A stretch of DNA of 64,000 bases from Brooklawnia propionicigenes (GTDB lineage: Bacteria; Actinomycetota; Actinomycetes; Propionibacteriales; Propionibacteriaceae), in the NCBI RefSeq assembly GCF_030297015.1, contig NZ_AP028056.1, positions 3,110,939 through 3,174,938 on the forward strand, read 5' to 3'. Each line of letters begins with the position of its first letter. Within the stretch, counting starts at the first letter, position 1. The translations under genes and the position numbers were made by a program. Positions 52,640-62,525 of this stretch are shown one piece after another. The notes under the pieces were generated by a model. That model saw only the letters and a list, made by a program, of their open reading frames with translations. It had not been told where the DNA came from and ran no database searches.

Positions 52640-55600
52640 TGCCTCGGCGCACAGACATCAGCTCGATCATGGTGATCGGCTCGGGACCGATCGTCATCGG
52701 CCAGGCCGCCGAATTCGACTACTCCGGCACCCAGGCCTGCCGGGTGCTGCGGGAAGAGGGCTACCGGGTCATTCTGGTCAATTCGAACCCGGCGACCATC
52801 ATGACCGATCCCGAGTTCGCGGATGCCACCTACCTGGAACCGATCACTCCCGAGTACGTGGAGAAGATCATCGCCGCTGAGCGCCCCGACGCGCTGCTGG
52901 CGACTCTGGGTGGCCAGACCGCCCTGAACACCGCGGTCGCGCTGCACGAGTCGGGCGCCCTGGAGCGCTACGGCGTCGAACTGATCGGGGCCTCGGTGGC
53001 CGCGATCAAGCGCGGTGAGAACCGTGAGGAGTTCAAGCAGGTCATCGAGAATCTGCCGGACTTCGCCGGCGGTAAGGCCGAGGTGGCCCGCAGCCGGATC
53101 TGTCACACCATGGACGAGATCCGGGCCGCAGCCGACGAGCTGGGCCTGCCGGTGGTGTTGCGTCCGAGCTACACCATGGGCGGTGTCGGTTCGGGTTTCG
53201 CGCACGATGCCGGCGAGCTGGAACGGATGGGCCGCATCGGCCTGGACGCCAGCCCGGTCACCGAGGTGCTGATCGAGGAGTCGATCCTCGGCTGGAAGGA
53301 ATTCGAGCTGGAGGTCATGCGCGACCGCTCCGACAACGTCGTGGTGGTCTGTTCGATCGAGAACTTCGATCCGATGGGCGTGCACACCGGTGATTCGATC
53401 ACCGTGGCCCCCGCGATGACCCTGACCGACCGGGAATACCAGCACATGCGCGATGTCGGCATCGCGATCATCCGGGCCGTCGGCGTCGACACCGGCGGCT
53501 GCAATATCCAGTTCGCGATCAATCCCGCCGACGGCCGGATGATCGTCATCGAGATGAACCCCCGGGTGTCGCGCAGCTCCGCCCTGGCCTCCAAGGCGAC
53601 CGGCTTCCCGATCGCCAAGATCGCCGCGAAGGTGGCGGTCGGTTACACCTTGGACGAGATCCCCAACGACATCACCACGCAGACTCCGGCATCGTTCGAG
53701 CCGACCCTCGACTACGTCGTGGTGAAGGTGCCGCGCTTCGCATTCGAGAAGTTCCCGCACGCCGACGACACCTTGACCACGCACATGAAGTCGGTCGGCG
53801 AGGCGATGGCCATCGGCCGCAATTTCACCGAGGCGCTCGGCAAGGCCCTGCGCTCGCTGGAAGACCCGAAGGCGCCTTTCGACTTCGGCCGCGAGATCGG
53901 CGACGCCGACGAGCTGCTGACCCAAATGGCCCAGCCACATGACGGTCGCATCCAGGAGATGATGCAGGGTCTGCGCGCCGGCGCGTCCGTCGAGCAGATC
54001 AGCGCCGCCACCGGTGTCGATCCCTGGTTCGTCGACCAGCTCGACATCGTCTACCGGATCGCCGAGCAGATCCGCACCGCAGACGAGCTCACCGCCGATC
54101 TGCTGCGCATCGCCAAGCGGCAGGGCCTGTCCGACGCCCAGATCGCCCAGTTGCGCCGGACGAGCCCCGAGCTGATCCGCGAGCTGCGCTGGATCCTCGG
54201 CGTGCGCCCGGTCTTCAAGACCGTCGACACCTGCGCGGCCGAGTTCGCCGCCAGGACGCCCTACCACTACTCCAGCTACGACGAGGAAACCGAGCTGGAA
54301 CCCCGTACCCGGCCGGCGGTGCTGATCCTCGGCAGCGGCCCGAACCGGATCGGGCAGGGCATCGAGTTCGACTACTCCTGCGTGCATGCTGCGATGGTGC
54401 TGTCGGCCAATGGCTACGAGTCCATCATGGTCAACTGCAACCCGGAGACAGTCTCCACCGACTACGACACCTCCGATCGGCTGTACTTCGAGCCGCTCAC
54501 TCTCGAGGATGTGCTGGAGATCTACCACGCCGAGCTCAAACTGGGTCCGGTGGCCGGGGTCATCGTCCAGCTGGGCGGCCAGACGCCGCTGAAGCTGGCC
54601 CGAGCGCTGGAGCAGGCCGGTGTGAAGATCGTCGGCACCAGCCCGTCGGCCATCGACCTCGCCGAGGAACGCGGCGCCTTCGGGCAGGTCCTCGCCGAGG
54701 CGAAACTGCCCTCGCCGAAGCACGGCATGGCGTCCAGCTTCGCGCAGGCCAGCGAGATCGCTGCCGACATCGGCTACCCGGTGCTGGTACGTCCCAGCTA
54801 CGTGCTGGGCGGACGAGGCATGGAGATCGTCTATACCGAAGAACTGCTGCGCACCTACATCGACAACTCGACACTGATCAGCGCCGAGACCCCGGTGCTG
54901 GTCGACCGTTTCCTCGACGATGCCATCGAGATCGATGTGGACGCTCTCTACGACGGCCACGAGCTCTACCTCGGCGGCGTCATGGAGCACATCGAGGAAG
55001 CCGGCATCCATTCCGGCGACTCGGCCTGTTCGCTGCCGCCGGCCACCCTGGGCAGCGCGGTCATCGACCAGATCCGCACCTCGACCGAGGCCATCGCCCG
55101 GGGCGTAGGGGTGCAGGGCCTGATCAACATTCAGTACGCGCTGGCCGCGGACACGCTCTACGTCCTGGAAGCCAATCCGCGCGCCTCGCGCACCGTGCCG
55201 TTCGTCTCGAAGGCCACCGACACCCAGCTGGCGAAGGCCGCAACGATGATCATGCTCGGGTCGACGATCTCCGAGCTGCGCGCCCAGGGCATGCTGCGGG
55301 CGACCGGTGACGGCGCCGATACCTGGAATGGCATGCCCATCGCCATCAAGGAAGCGGTGATGCCGTTCAACCGGTTCCACACCATCGAGGGAGCCACGGT
55401 CGACTCGCTGCTCGGCCCCGAAATGCGCTCCACCGGTGAGGTGATGGGACTCAGCTCCAACTTCGGGCTGGCGTTCGCCAAATCGCAGGCCGCGGCCTAC
55501 GGACAGCTACCGAAATCCGGCACGGTCTTCGTCTCGGTGGCCAACCGCGACAAACGCAATGTGATTTTCCCGATCAAGAAGCTCGTCGATCTGGGCTTCA

Positions 55601-55962
55601 CTATCCTGGCCACAGAGGGCACAGCGTCGATGCTGTCGCTGCATGGGGTACAGGCCACTGCGGTACGCAAGTACTCGCAGGGTCCTGGGCCGAACGGGGA
55701 GCCGACGATCGTCGGCTTGATCCTGGACGGCAAGATCGACCTGATCTTCAATACCCCGAGCGGTGAGACAGCCGGTGGTTCGCCCCGTAAGGACGGCTAC
55801 GAGATCCGGACGGCTGCGGTGCTGCATCAGGTTCCATCCATCACGACCGTGCAGGGCCTGGAGGCGGCCGTGCAGGGGATCGAGGCGGTGCGCGAGGGCA
55901 ACATCGGCGTCCGCTCGTTGCAGGATTGGGCCAAGCAGATCCAGCAGGCCCGCAGACACTGA
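52639..55962 (+). CDS. carB: Carbamoyl-phosphate synthase large chain
   Basis: A 1107-aa enzyme joining ammonia, bicarbonate and two ATP to carbamoyl phosphate for pyrimidines and arginine. Two homologous ATP-grasp halves are visible. Each starts with a paired motif ([20 protein letters not shown] and [20 protein letters not shown]) and has an ATP-grasp core ([25 protein letters not shown]). A C-terminal MGS-like allosteric domain follows ([11 protein letters not shown] to the end). The ATG shares one base with the carA stop and follows AAGGAGGG. Confidence 0.97.
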   Translation: MPRRTDISSIMVIGSGPIVIGQAAEFDYSGTQACRVLREEGYRVILVNSNPATIMTDPEFADATYLEPITPEYVEKIIAAERPDALLATLGGQTALNTAVALHESGALERYGVELIGASVAAIKRGENREEFKQVIENLPDFAGGKAEVARSRICHTMDEIRAAADELGLPVVLRPSYTMGGVGSGFAHDAGELERMGRIGLDASPVTEVLIEESILGWKEFELEVMRDRSDNVVVVCSIENFDPMGVHTGDSITVAPAMTLTDREYQHMRDVGIAIIRAVGVDTGGCNIQFAINPADGRMIVIEMNPRVSRSSALASKATGFPIAKIAAKVAVGYTLDEIPNDITTQTPASFEPTLDYVVVKVPRFAFEKFPHADDTLTTHMKSVGEAMAIGRNFTEALGKALRSLEDPKAPFDFGREIGDADELLTQMAQPHDGRIQEMMQGLRAGASVEQISAATGVDPWFVDQLDIVYRIAEQIRTADELTADLLRIAKRQGLSDAQIAQLRRTSPELIRELRWILGVRPVFKTVDTCAAEFAARTPYHYSSYDEETELEPRTRPAVLILGSGPNRIGQGIEFDYSCVHAAMVLSANGYESIMVNCNPETVSTDYDTSDRLYFEPLTLEDVLEIYHAELKLGPVAGVIVQLGGQTPLKLARALEQAGVKIVGTSPSAIDLAEERGAFGQVLAEAKLPSPKHGMASSFAQASEIAADIGYPVLVRPSYVLGGRGMEIVYTEELLRTYIDNSTLISAETPVLVDRFLDDAIEIDVDALYDGHELYLGGVMEHIEEAGIHSGDSACSLPPATLGSAVIDQIRTSTEAIARGVGVQGLINIQYALAADTLYVLEANPRASRTVPFVSKATDTQLAKAATMIMLGSTISELRAQGMLRATGDGADTWNGMPIAIKEAVMPFNRFHTIEGATVDSLLGPEMRSTGEVMGLSSNFGLAFAKSQAAAYGQLPKSGTVFVSVANRDKRNVIFPIKKLVDLGFTILATEGTASMLSLHGVQATAVRKYSQGPGPNGEPTIVGLILDGKIDLIFNTPSGETAGGSPRKDGYEIRTAAVLHQVPSITTVQGLEAAVQGIEAVREGNIGVRSLQDWAKQIQQARRH

Positions 55963-55993
55963 CGACCAGGTAGACCACCGAAGGGAAATGGCG

Positions 55994-57091
55994 ATGATTA
56001 CCAGCGACGAGTTGCTTGTCCGGCTGCTGCTCACCGGTTATCGGAGCCTGGCCCGCCCGGTTCTGTTCACACTGGCCAACGGCGATCCCGAGGAGATCCA
56101 TCAGCATGTCATCACGCTGCTGAGCGAGATTCCCGACCCGGTGCTCGACCGGATTCAGGAGTACGTGGGAACCCGCCGTGATCCGGTGACGGTGGCCGGA
56201 GTCGACTTCCCCGGACGCGTGGGTGTGGCCGCCGGCCTCGACAAGGACGGCCTGGCGGCTCGCGCCTGGGGCGCGCTGGGCTTCGGTTTCGCCGAACTCG
56301 GAACCGTGACCGCCCACGCCCAGCCCGGCAACCGGCAGCCGCGGCTGTTCCGGATGCCGCACAGCCGGGCGATCATCAACCGGATGGGCTTCAACAACTC
56401 GGGCGTCGAAGCGCTGGCGGCCCGGCTCGACCAGTGGGGCGTGCGGCGCGGAAACAATGCGCTCGATTATCCGGTGGGCGTGTCGATCGGCAAGACCAAG
56501 GCCACCCCACTCGAAGACGCCGTCGATGACTACCTGCATTCGCTGCGGACGATCGCGCCGTATGCGGACTATGTCGCGATCAACGTCTCCAGCCCCAATA
56601 CCCCGGGCCTGCGCAGCCTGCAGGACCGGGAGGCGCTCACTCAGCTGACGACCGCCCTGGTGAGCACCGCCGCCGAACTCAACCCGGCCGATTCGCTGCC
56701 GGTCTTCGTCAAGCTGGCGCCCGATCTGGCGCCGTACGATGTGGGCGGGCTCATCGCTGCCTGTCAGGACACCGGGATCTCCGGGCTGATCGCCACCAAC
56801 ACCACCACCGCGCGCGAGTACCTGCATCCCTCCGAACTGCACCTGGCCAACCAGGCCGGGGGACTGTCCGGTGCCCCGCTGACCCGCAAGGCACTGCGGA
56901 TGGTCGAATCCGTCGCCGCGCAGACCGACCTGCCGATCATGGGCGTGGGCGGCATCATGACCCCCGCCGACGCGCAGGCCTTCTTCGACGCGGGAGCGAG
57001 CCTCGTCCAGATCTACACCGGATTCATCTACAACGGTCTGGCGCTGGTGCGAGGCATCAACACCTTGACCTATCCCGACAGGGCACGCTGA
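55994..57091 (+). CDS. pyrD: Dihydroorotate dehydrogenase (quinone), class 2
   Basis: Membrane-associated flavoenzyme oxidising dihydroorotate with a quinone, 365 aa. The helical N-terminal quinone-site extension (ELLVRLLLTGYRSLARPVLF) marks class 2. VGVAAGLDKDGLAARAWGAL, NRMGFNNSG, the catalytic Ser in INVSSPNTPGLRSLQ, KLAPDLAPYD and VGGIMTPADAQAFFDAGAS follow. I chose the ATG at 55994 because GAAGGGA ends eight bases upstream; the ATG at 55988 is too close to that site. It shares one base with pyrF. Confidence 0.95.
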   Translation: MITSDELLVRLLLTGYRSLARPVLFTLANGDPEEIHQHVITLLSEIPDPVLDRIQEYVGTRRDPVTVAGVDFPGRVGVAAGLDKDGLAARAWGALGFGFAELGTVTAHAQPGNRQPRLFRMPHSRAIINRMGFNNSGVEALAARLDQWGVRRGNNALDYPVGVSIGKTKATPLEDAVDDYLHSLRTIAPYADYVAINVSSPNTPGLRSLQDREALTQLTTALVSTAAELNPADSLPVFVKLAPDLAPYDVGGLIAACQDTGISGLIATNTTTAREYLHPSELHLANQAGGLSGAPLTRKALRMVESVAAQTDLPIMGVGGIMTPADAQAFFDAGASLVQIYTGFIYNGLALVRGINTLTYPDRAR

Positions 57092-57912
57092 TGACCGCTG
57101 CGTACCACGCCCGGCTGGTCGAACTGACCGCGGCGCGGGGCAACCTGTGCGTCGGCGTGGACCCGCACGAACCGCTGGTGCGTGCCTGGGGCTACGACTA
57201 CGACCTCGTCGGCCTGGAGCGGGTCTCCCGCGGCCTGGTCGAAGCGATTGGCGACCAGGTGGCGGTGTTCAAGCCGCAGGCCGCCTTCTTCGAGTGCTTC
57301 GGTGCCCCCGGCATGCAGGTGCTGGCCCGAGTACTGGCCGATATCGCTCAGGCTGGCGCCCTGTCGATCCTGGATGTCAAGCGGGGCGACATCGGTTCGA
57401 CGATGGCTGCCTACTCTCGGGCCTACCTGTCCGGCCAAACCGACCTGACGGCGGACGCGATCACCATCAGCCCCTTCCTCGGCTTCGGATCCCTCGGCCC
57501 GGCCGTGGAACTGGCCCATCAGACCGGCCGCGGTCTGTACGTGCTGTGCCGCACCAGCAATCCGGAGGGCGGCGACGTCCAACTGGCGGTGCGCGACGGC
57601 CGCAGCGTGGCTCAGCAGATGGTCGACGCCGCCAAGGCAGCCAACGAGGCGTCCGGGCAACACGCAGTCGGTTTGGTTATCGGCGGCACACTCGACAAAC
57701 TTGATCTTGACCTGGAGGGCTTCTCCGGGTCGATCCTCGTCCCCGGTATTGGCACCCAGGGAGGTAGGATCGACGATCTGGACTCATTATTCGGCGTAGC
57801 CGCAGCGAACGTACTGCCGAGCGCGTCCCGGGAAGTGATGAAGGCCGGCCCGCAGCGTGAATCGCTCAGGTCGGTGGTCGAGCGGCTGGGCGGGTACCCA
57901 AACTCCCGCTGA
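57091..57912 (+). CDS. pyrF: Orotidine 5'-phosphate decarboxylase (type 2)
   Basis: A 273-aa TIM-barrel decarboxylase giving UMP. It belongs to the longer type 2 subfamily: NLCVGVDPHEPLVRAWG, AVFKPQAAFFECFGAPGM and the catalytic lysine-aspartate set in LDVKRGDIGSTMAAYS. SPFLGFGSLGPAVE and VPGIGTQGG bind the phosphate. The start is coupled to the pyrD stop (TGATG). It ends the car-pyr run; mihF has its own promoter region downstream. Confidence 0.95.
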   Translation: MTAAYHARLVELTAARGNLCVGVDPHEPLVRAWGYDYDLVGLERVSRGLVEAIGDQVAVFKPQAAFFECFGAPGMQVLARVLADIAQAGALSILDVKRGDIGSTMAAYSRAYLSGQTDLTADAITISPFLGFGSLGPAVELAHQTGRGLYVLCRTSNPEGGDVQLAVRDGRSVAQQMVDAAKAANEASGQHAVGLVIGGTLDKLDLDLEGFSGSILVPGIGTQGGRIDDLDSLFGVAAANVLPSASREVMKAGPQRESLRSVVERLGGYPNSR

Positions 57913-57923
57913 TATTCTATATT
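57913..57923 (+). promoter_or_regulatory. Candidate -10 boxes for mihF
   Basis: TATTCT (57913-57918) and TATATT (57918-57923) overlap directly after the pyrF stop, an A/T-rich patch in G+C-rich surroundings. The leader to the mihF GTG would be about 70 bases. Confidence 0.5.
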
Positions 57924-57998
57924 GTCCACGTATGCCGAAAACAGGGACGCCAGATGTCCCGGCCTCGGTGTGCGAGAGATGAAACGGAGAAATTCGAC

Positions 57999-58310
57999 GT
58001 GGCAATTCCAACACTGTCTCCCGAGCAGTTGCAGGCTGCCAGGGCCGCAGCTACCGAATCCCGCAGGGCACGCGCTGCGCTGAAGAACGCAGTGCGCGAC
58101 GGTTCCAAGACTTTGGCCGACGCCCTTGATGAGTGCGCCAAGGACGATGTCCTCGCTCATATCCGGGTAGCAGACCTGCTCAAGGCCGTCCCCCGGATCG
58201 GGGAGAAGCGCGCTGCAGAGATCATGGAGAAGTATGACATCGCGGCCAATCGGCGAGTGCGGGGTCTCGGCCGGCATCAGGTGGCCGGTCTCAAGTCGGA
58301 GTTCAACTGA
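57999..58310 (+). CDS. mihF: Actinobacterial integration host factor mIHF
   Basis: Nucleoid-associated DNA-binding protein particular to actinobacteria, essential in mycobacteria. The 103-aa product starts VAIPTLSPEQLQAARAAATE at a GTG preceded by ACGGAG. It keeps the long helix with ARAALKNAVRDGSKTLADAL and the helix-two-turn-helix VADLLKAVPRIGEKRAAEIM, then ANRRVRGLGRHQ. The longer frame back to 57954 lacks a ribosome site. gmk follows after four bases, as in Mycobacterium and Streptomyces. Confidence 0.95.
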   Translation: MAIPTLSPEQLQAARAAATESRRARAALKNAVRDGSKTLADALDECAKDDVLAHIRVADLLKAVPRIGEKRAAEIMEKYDIAANRRVRGLGRHQVAGLKSEFN

Positions 58311-58314
58311 CACC

Positions 58315-58872
58315 ATGAGCGAGGCGGCGGGCGCGTACGTCATCAGTGGACCGACCGCAGTTGGCAAGGGCACCGTTGTGGCGGCTCTAAAAAAACGCCA
58401 TCCGCGGGTCTTCGTTTCGGTCTCGGTGACGACGCGACCGCCACGCCCGGGTGAGATCAACGGGGTCCATTATCTGTTCGTGGACGATGCCGTCTTCGAC
58501 GACCTGGTAGCGGACGATGGACTGCTCGAATGGGCTCGCGTCCACGGGGTTCACCGCTACGGAACGCCCCGCAAGGCTGTGGCGAACAGACTCGCCGAGG
58601 GAGTGCCGACGATCCTCGAGATCGACCTGCAGGGCGCCCGGCAGGTTCGCCGGACGATGCCGGAGGCCAAACAGATCTTCATCGCGCCGCCCAGTTGGGA
58701 CGAACTGGTCCGCCGGCTGCGCGGCCGCGGCACCGAGTCCGAGGAAGAGATGAACCGCCGTCTGGAGACCGCACGCCAAGAACTTGCCGCCGAGAATGAG
58801 TTCGATCGCGTCATCGCCAACGTCACAGTGGATAATACGGTCGATGAGCTGGTAAAGTTCATAGGTCTGTGA
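58315..58872 (+). CDS. gmk: Guanylate kinase
   Basis: GMP kinase, 185 aa. The P-loop is SGPTAVGKGTVVAAL, a GKG variant in place of GKS/T. The GMP-binding segment reads SVSVTTRPPRPGEINGVHYL, followed by LLEWARVHGVHRYGTPR, LEIDLQGARQVRR and RRLRGRGTESEEEMNRRL. The ATG lies four bases after mihF. Standing between mihF and rpoZ is standard. Confidence 0.95.
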   Translation: MSEAAGAYVISGPTAVGKGTVVAALKKRHPRVFVSVSVTTRPPRPGEINGVHYLFVDDAVFDDLVADDGLLEWARVHGVHRYGTPRKAVANRLAEGVPTILEIDLQGARQVRRTMPEAKQIFIAPPSWDELVRRLRGRGTESEEEMNRRLETARQELAAENEFDRVIANVTVDNTVDELVKFIGL

Positions 58873-58903
58873 TTTCTAGCGTCAGCTTCTGCGAGGACTT
58901 ATC

Positions 58904-59245
58904 TTGAGCACACACATTCCTGAGGGCATCACCAATCCGCCGGTCGACGACCTGCTCGAGTCGGTGGACTCCAAGTACCGACTGGTGCTGTTCGCCGCCA
59001 AGCGCGCCCGTCAGATCAACGCCTACTACGCCCAGCTGGGAGAAGGCCTGCTCGAGTCGGTCGGCCCGCTGGTCGAGACCCTGCCGCAGGAGAAGCCACT
59101 GTCGATCGCGCTGCGCGAAGTGCAGGCCGGTCAGCTGCAGTACACCCAGATCGATCCCGAGGCCGAGGCTGCCGCCCGTGCCGAGGCACTGAACGATCCG
59201 GACTTCTCACTGTCGGACCCGTTCGGCGACATCGATCCGGCCTGA
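58904..59245 (+). CDS. rpoZ: RNA polymerase omega subunit
   Basis: Small RNA polymerase subunit that aids beta' folding, 113 aa. The core signature is [20 protein letters not shown] followed by [18 protein letters not shown]. The tail with [13 protein letters not shown] and an acidic end is typical of actinobacteria. The start is a TTG at 58904, six bases after GAGGA; there is no ATG or GTG that gives the conserved N terminus. metK begins three bases after the stop, with no coaBC between, unlike in Mycobacterium. Confidence 0.93.
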   Translation: MSTHIPEGITNPPVDDLLESVDSKYRLVLFAAKRARQINAYYAQLGEGLLESVGPLVETLPQEKPLSIALREVQAGQLQYTQIDPEAEAAARAEALNDPDFSLSDPFGDIDPA

Positions 59246-59248
59246 TTC

Positions 59249-60442
59249 ATGGGCAGGCAGTTCACCTCTGAATCTGTTACCGAGGGTCATCCCGACAAGG
59301 TCGCCGACGCCATCTCCGATTCCGTGCTGGACGCGATGCTGGCCGACGATCCGGGGGCGCATACCGCCGTGGAGACCGTCGTCGCCAATGGTGTGGTCAT
59401 CGTCACCGGTGAGGCGACCACCGAGTCGTACGTCGACATCCAGCAGTTGGCCCGGGATCGGCTGTTGACGATCGGCTTCGACTCGGCTTCGAAGGGCATC
59501 GACGGCGGCTCGTGCGGCGTCATGGTCACGCTGAACAACCAGTCGCCCGATATCGCGCAAGGCGTCGCCGGTTCCTGGGAGTCGCGGCACGGCCAGGCGG
59601 TCGACGATTTCGACCTGCAGGGCGCCGGTGACCAGGGCCTGATGTTCGGCTTCGCCTGTGACGAAACCCCCGAACTCATGCCCCTGCCGATCCAGATGGC
59701 CCATCGGATGGCCGAACGGCTCACCCAGGTGCGCCGCGACCAGACGCTGGACTACTTGCGGCCCGACGGCAAGACGCAGATCACCGTCTCTTACGACGAC
59801 TCCGGCAGGCCGTCAGCCGTCGACACCGTGGTGGTGTCCGCGCAGCATCGTGCGGACATCGACGTGGCGGGACGCCTGGATCCGGACCTGCGCCGCGAAG
59901 TCATCGCGCCGGTACTGGAGTCTTACGGTTTCGACGCGGCCCCGCCGCGCGTGCTGATCAACCCCACCGGACGCTTCGTCATCGGCGGTCCTGCCGGTGA
60001 TGCCGGACTGACCGGACGCAAGATCATCGTCGACACCTACGGCGGCATGGCCCGCCACGGTGGCGGTGCGTTCAGCGGCAAGGACCCGAGCAAGGTCGAC
60101 CGCTCGGCCAGCTATGCGATGCGCTGGGTGGCGAAGAATATCGTCGCCGCCGGACTGGCGACGCGTTGCGAGGCGCAGGTCAGCTACGCGATCGGCGCCG
60201 CCCACCCGACCAGCCTGTACATCGACACCTTCGGTACCGGGCAGGTTCCCGACGCCCAACTCGCCGACGCGGTGCGTGAGGTCTTCGACCTGCGGCCGGC
60301 GGCGATCGTTGAGGCGCTCGACCTGCGCCGGCCGATCTACAGCCAGGTGTCGTGCTACGGCCATTTCGGACGCGAGCTTCCCGACATCACCTGGGAGCGC
60401 ACCGACCGGGCCGACGAGCTGGCTCGTCGCGTCCGCGGCTGA
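59249..60442 (+). CDS. metK: S-adenosylmethionine synthetase
   Basis: Makes AdoMet from methionine and ATP, 397 aa. It starts [40 protein letters not shown] is the ATP-binding GAGDQG signature, and [20 protein letters not shown] is the P-loop-like second signature. The ribosome site is weak and the gene is three bases from rpoZ, so translation is probably coupled. A separate promoter lies downstream for priA. Confidence 0.96.
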   Translation: MGRQFTSESVTEGHPDKVADAISDSVLDAMLADDPGAHTAVETVVANGVVIVTGEATTESYVDIQQLARDRLLTIGFDSASKGIDGGSCGVMVTLNNQSPDIAQGVAGSWESRHGQAVDDFDLQGAGDQGLMFGFACDETPELMPLPIQMAHRMAERLTQVRRDQTLDYLRPDGKTQITVSYDDSGRPSAVDTVVVSAQHRADIDVAGRLDPDLRREVIAPVLESYGFDAAPPRVLINPTGRFVIGGPAGDAGLTGRKIIVDTYGGMARHGGGAFSGKDPSKVDRSASYAMRWVAKNIVAAGLATRCEAQVSYAIGAAHPTSLYIDTFGTGQVPDAQLADAVREVFDLRPAAIVEALDLRRPIYSQVSCYGHFGRELPDITWERTDRADELARRVRG

Positions 60443-60446
60443 GCTG

Positions 60447-60476
60447 TTGAGCAGCGCGATTCACCGCGGGTAGCCT
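60447..60476 (+). promoter_or_regulatory. Promoter of priA (TTGAGC / TAGCCT)
   Basis: TTGAGC at 60447-60452 and TAGCCT at 60471-60476 with an 18-base spacer. The -35 lies just after the metK stop. The leader would be about 45 bases with GGAAAGG before the ATG. Confidence 0.55.
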
Positions 60477-60529
60477 GACCACAACGTTGCCCCGGTCGTC
60501 CGGTATGCCGAGCGGAAAGGACACCGTCG

Positions 60530-62506
60530 ATGATCGCCCGGGTTGCGGTGGACATCCCGCTTCCGCATCTGGACCGTCTGTTCGACTACTCGATCACCGA
60601 GTCCCAGACCGCCGATGTGCGGCCCGGCGTGCGGGTGCGGGTGCGGTTTGCCGGCAGGCTGCGCGACGGCTATGTCGTGGAGGTCACCGATCGCACTGAG
60701 ATCACCACCAAGCTGGCCGCGCTGTCCAAGGTCGTCTCGCCCACCCCTGTCCTCAGCCCTGCTCAGGTGGAGCTGATCCGGGCGGTCGCCGATCACTATG
60801 CCGGCACCTTCGCCGACGTGGTCCGGCTCGCCGTCCCGCCACGGCACGCCGGCACCGAGAACGCCGACCAGGTGAGCTGGCCACTGCCGGTCACCGACGA
60901 GATGCCCCCGGGCGGTCTGATCGGCTATCCCGACGGCGACACCTTCTTGACCGGGCTGTCGAACGGCCAGCCACTGCGCAGCTACTGGCAGGTCAGTCCC
61001 AGATTCGTCGCGGATGCCGCCGGTGTGGACGACTGGAGCCGCGGGTTCATTCAGGCCACCGTCGCCACCTTGCGCTCCGGGCGCGGCGTCATCATCGTGG
61101 TGCCCGATCACCGCGATCTGGTCAAGGTCCGCGACGGGCTGGGCGCGGTCATCGGGCTGGGCGCGATCGCCGAACTGCATTCCGACCTGGGCACCGCCGC
61201 CCGGTACCGCAACTATCTTGCGATCATCCGCGGCCAGGCCAAGGTCGTCATCGGCACTCGTCCTGCCGTCTACGCGCCGGTATCCGACCTCGGACTGATC
61301 TGCCTGTGGGACGACGGCGACGATCTGCATGCCGAGCCGCACGCCCCCTATCCGCACGCCCGCGACGTGGTGGCGCTGCGGGCAGGCAGCGAACAGTCCG
61401 CGCTGCTGCTGGCCGGCCACGGTCGCACCGCGGAGATCCAGGCCTGGTGCGAGCGGGGCTGGCTGCACCCGATCGAGCTGACCGCGGCCCAGATACGGCA
61501 CGGCTGCGCCGCGGTGCGGGCCGCCGCCGATTCCGACCTCGCGCTGCAGCGCGACCCGCAGGGCAGTCGCACCCGGCTGCCCCGGCTGGTCTTCGAGACG
61601 ATTCGCGCCGGACTGGCAGCCGGACCCGTCCTGATTCAGGTGCCACGAGCCGGCTACCTGCCGGTGCTGGCCTGCCAGCAGTGCCGCAGCCCGGTGCGCT
61701 GCCCGGTCTGCCAGGGCCCGGTGCAGCTGCACCGCGACGGCAACCGACGACGCCTCGACTGCGCCTGGTGCGGGCGCATCATCACCGACTGGCGCTGCCC
61801 GGTCTGCGGATCCCGGGAACTGCGGGCGCCGGTGATCGGTTCCCAGCGCACCGCGGAAGAACTGGGCCGGGCCTTTCCCGGAATCGTGGTGCGGGAAAGT
61901 TCGGGCGACCGGGTGATCGACGAGATCGGACAGCAGCCCGCCCTGGTCGTGGCCACTCCCGGGGCCGAACCACCGGCCTCGCACGGCTATGCGGCCGCGG
62001 TGCTGCTGGACGCCAGCCGACTGCTGGAGCGCCCGGATCTGCGCGCCGCAGAGGAGGCCCTGCGGCGCTGGCTGAATGCGGTCGCCCTGGTGCGTCCGGG
62101 CACCGACGGCGGCACAGTGTGCGTGGTCGGGCCCGCCCAGGTGAGCCCGATTCAGGCGCTGGTGAGATTGGACGCCGCCCGGCACGCCGAACGCGAGCTC
62201 GCCGACCGGGCCGAGGCGCGATATCCACCCGCGGTGCGTTTCATCACCGTGACCGGGCCGTCGGGGGCACTGAACGAACTCGTGGAACTCTTGGGGCCCG
62301 ATTGCGGCGCCGATCTGCTCGGACCAGTCGAGCTGAACCAGCCGCCCGCGATCGGGCAGGAGGAGACGCTGTGGCGACTGTCGTTGCGGGCGCCCTTGGC
62401 CTCGGGGGCGGAGCTGACCGCCAAGGTGAAGGCAGCGCTGGCGGTGCGATCGGCCCGCAAGATGGCCGGGGCGCTGCGGGTGAGGGTCGATCCCGCACAG
62501 CTGTAG
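60530..62506 (+). CDS. priA: Primosomal protein PriA homologue, helicase-degenerate
   Basis: A 658-aa PriA-like protein. The N-terminal DNA-binding domain is clear (ARVAVDIPLPHLDRLFDYSI, VRPGVRVRVRFAGRLRDGYV). The zinc-binding part keeps its cysteines in CQQC, CPVC, CAWC and CPVC. The helicase core lacks the Walker A GxxxxGKT: the equivalent stretch reads TLRSGRGVIIVVPDHRDL. The DEEH box is replaced by LWDDGDD. This loss of ATPase motifs is known for actinobacterial PriA, which probably acts only as a structural restart factor. The ATG follows GGAAAGG. Confidence 0.92.
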   Translation: MIARVAVDIPLPHLDRLFDYSITESQTADVRPGVRVRVRFAGRLRDGYVVEVTDRTEITTKLAALSKVVSPTPVLSPAQVELIRAVADHYAGTFADVVRLAVPPRHAGTENADQVSWPLPVTDEMPPGGLIGYPDGDTFLTGLSNGQPLRSYWQVSPRFVADAAGVDDWSRGFIQATVATLRSGRGVIIVVPDHRDLVKVRDGLGAVIGLGAIAELHSDLGTAARYRNYLAIIRGQAKVVIGTRPAVYAPVSDLGLICLWDDGDDLHAEPHAPYPHARDVVALRAGSEQSALLLAGHGRTAEIQAWCERGWLHPIELTAAQIRHGCAAVRAAADSDLALQRDPQGSRTRLPRLVFETIRAGLAAGPVLIQVPRAGYLPVLACQQCRSPVRCPVCQGPVQLHRDGNRRRLDCAWCGRIITDWRCPVCGSRELRAPVIGSQRTAEELGRAFPGIVVRESSGDRVIDEIGQQPALVVATPGAEPPASHGYAAAVLLDASRLLERPDLRAAEEALRRWLNAVALVRPGTDGGTVCVVGPAQVSPIQALVRLDAARHAERELADRAEARYPPAVRFITVTGPSGALNELVELLGPDCGADLLGPVELNQPPAIGQEETLWRLSLRAPLASGAELTAKVKAALAVRSARKMAGALRVRVDPAQL

Positions 62507-62512
62507 CCTCGC

Positions 62513-62525
62513 TAGGCTTGGGCGG
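62513..62525 (+). promoter_or_regulatory. Leaderless promoter of fmt
   Basis: TAGGCT at 62513-62518, then seven bases, then the GTG at 62526. Confidence 0.6.

Noticed and set aside
52633-55380. 915-codon ORF antisense to carB
   Set aside because: Shadow frame; carB is unmistakable on the plus strand.
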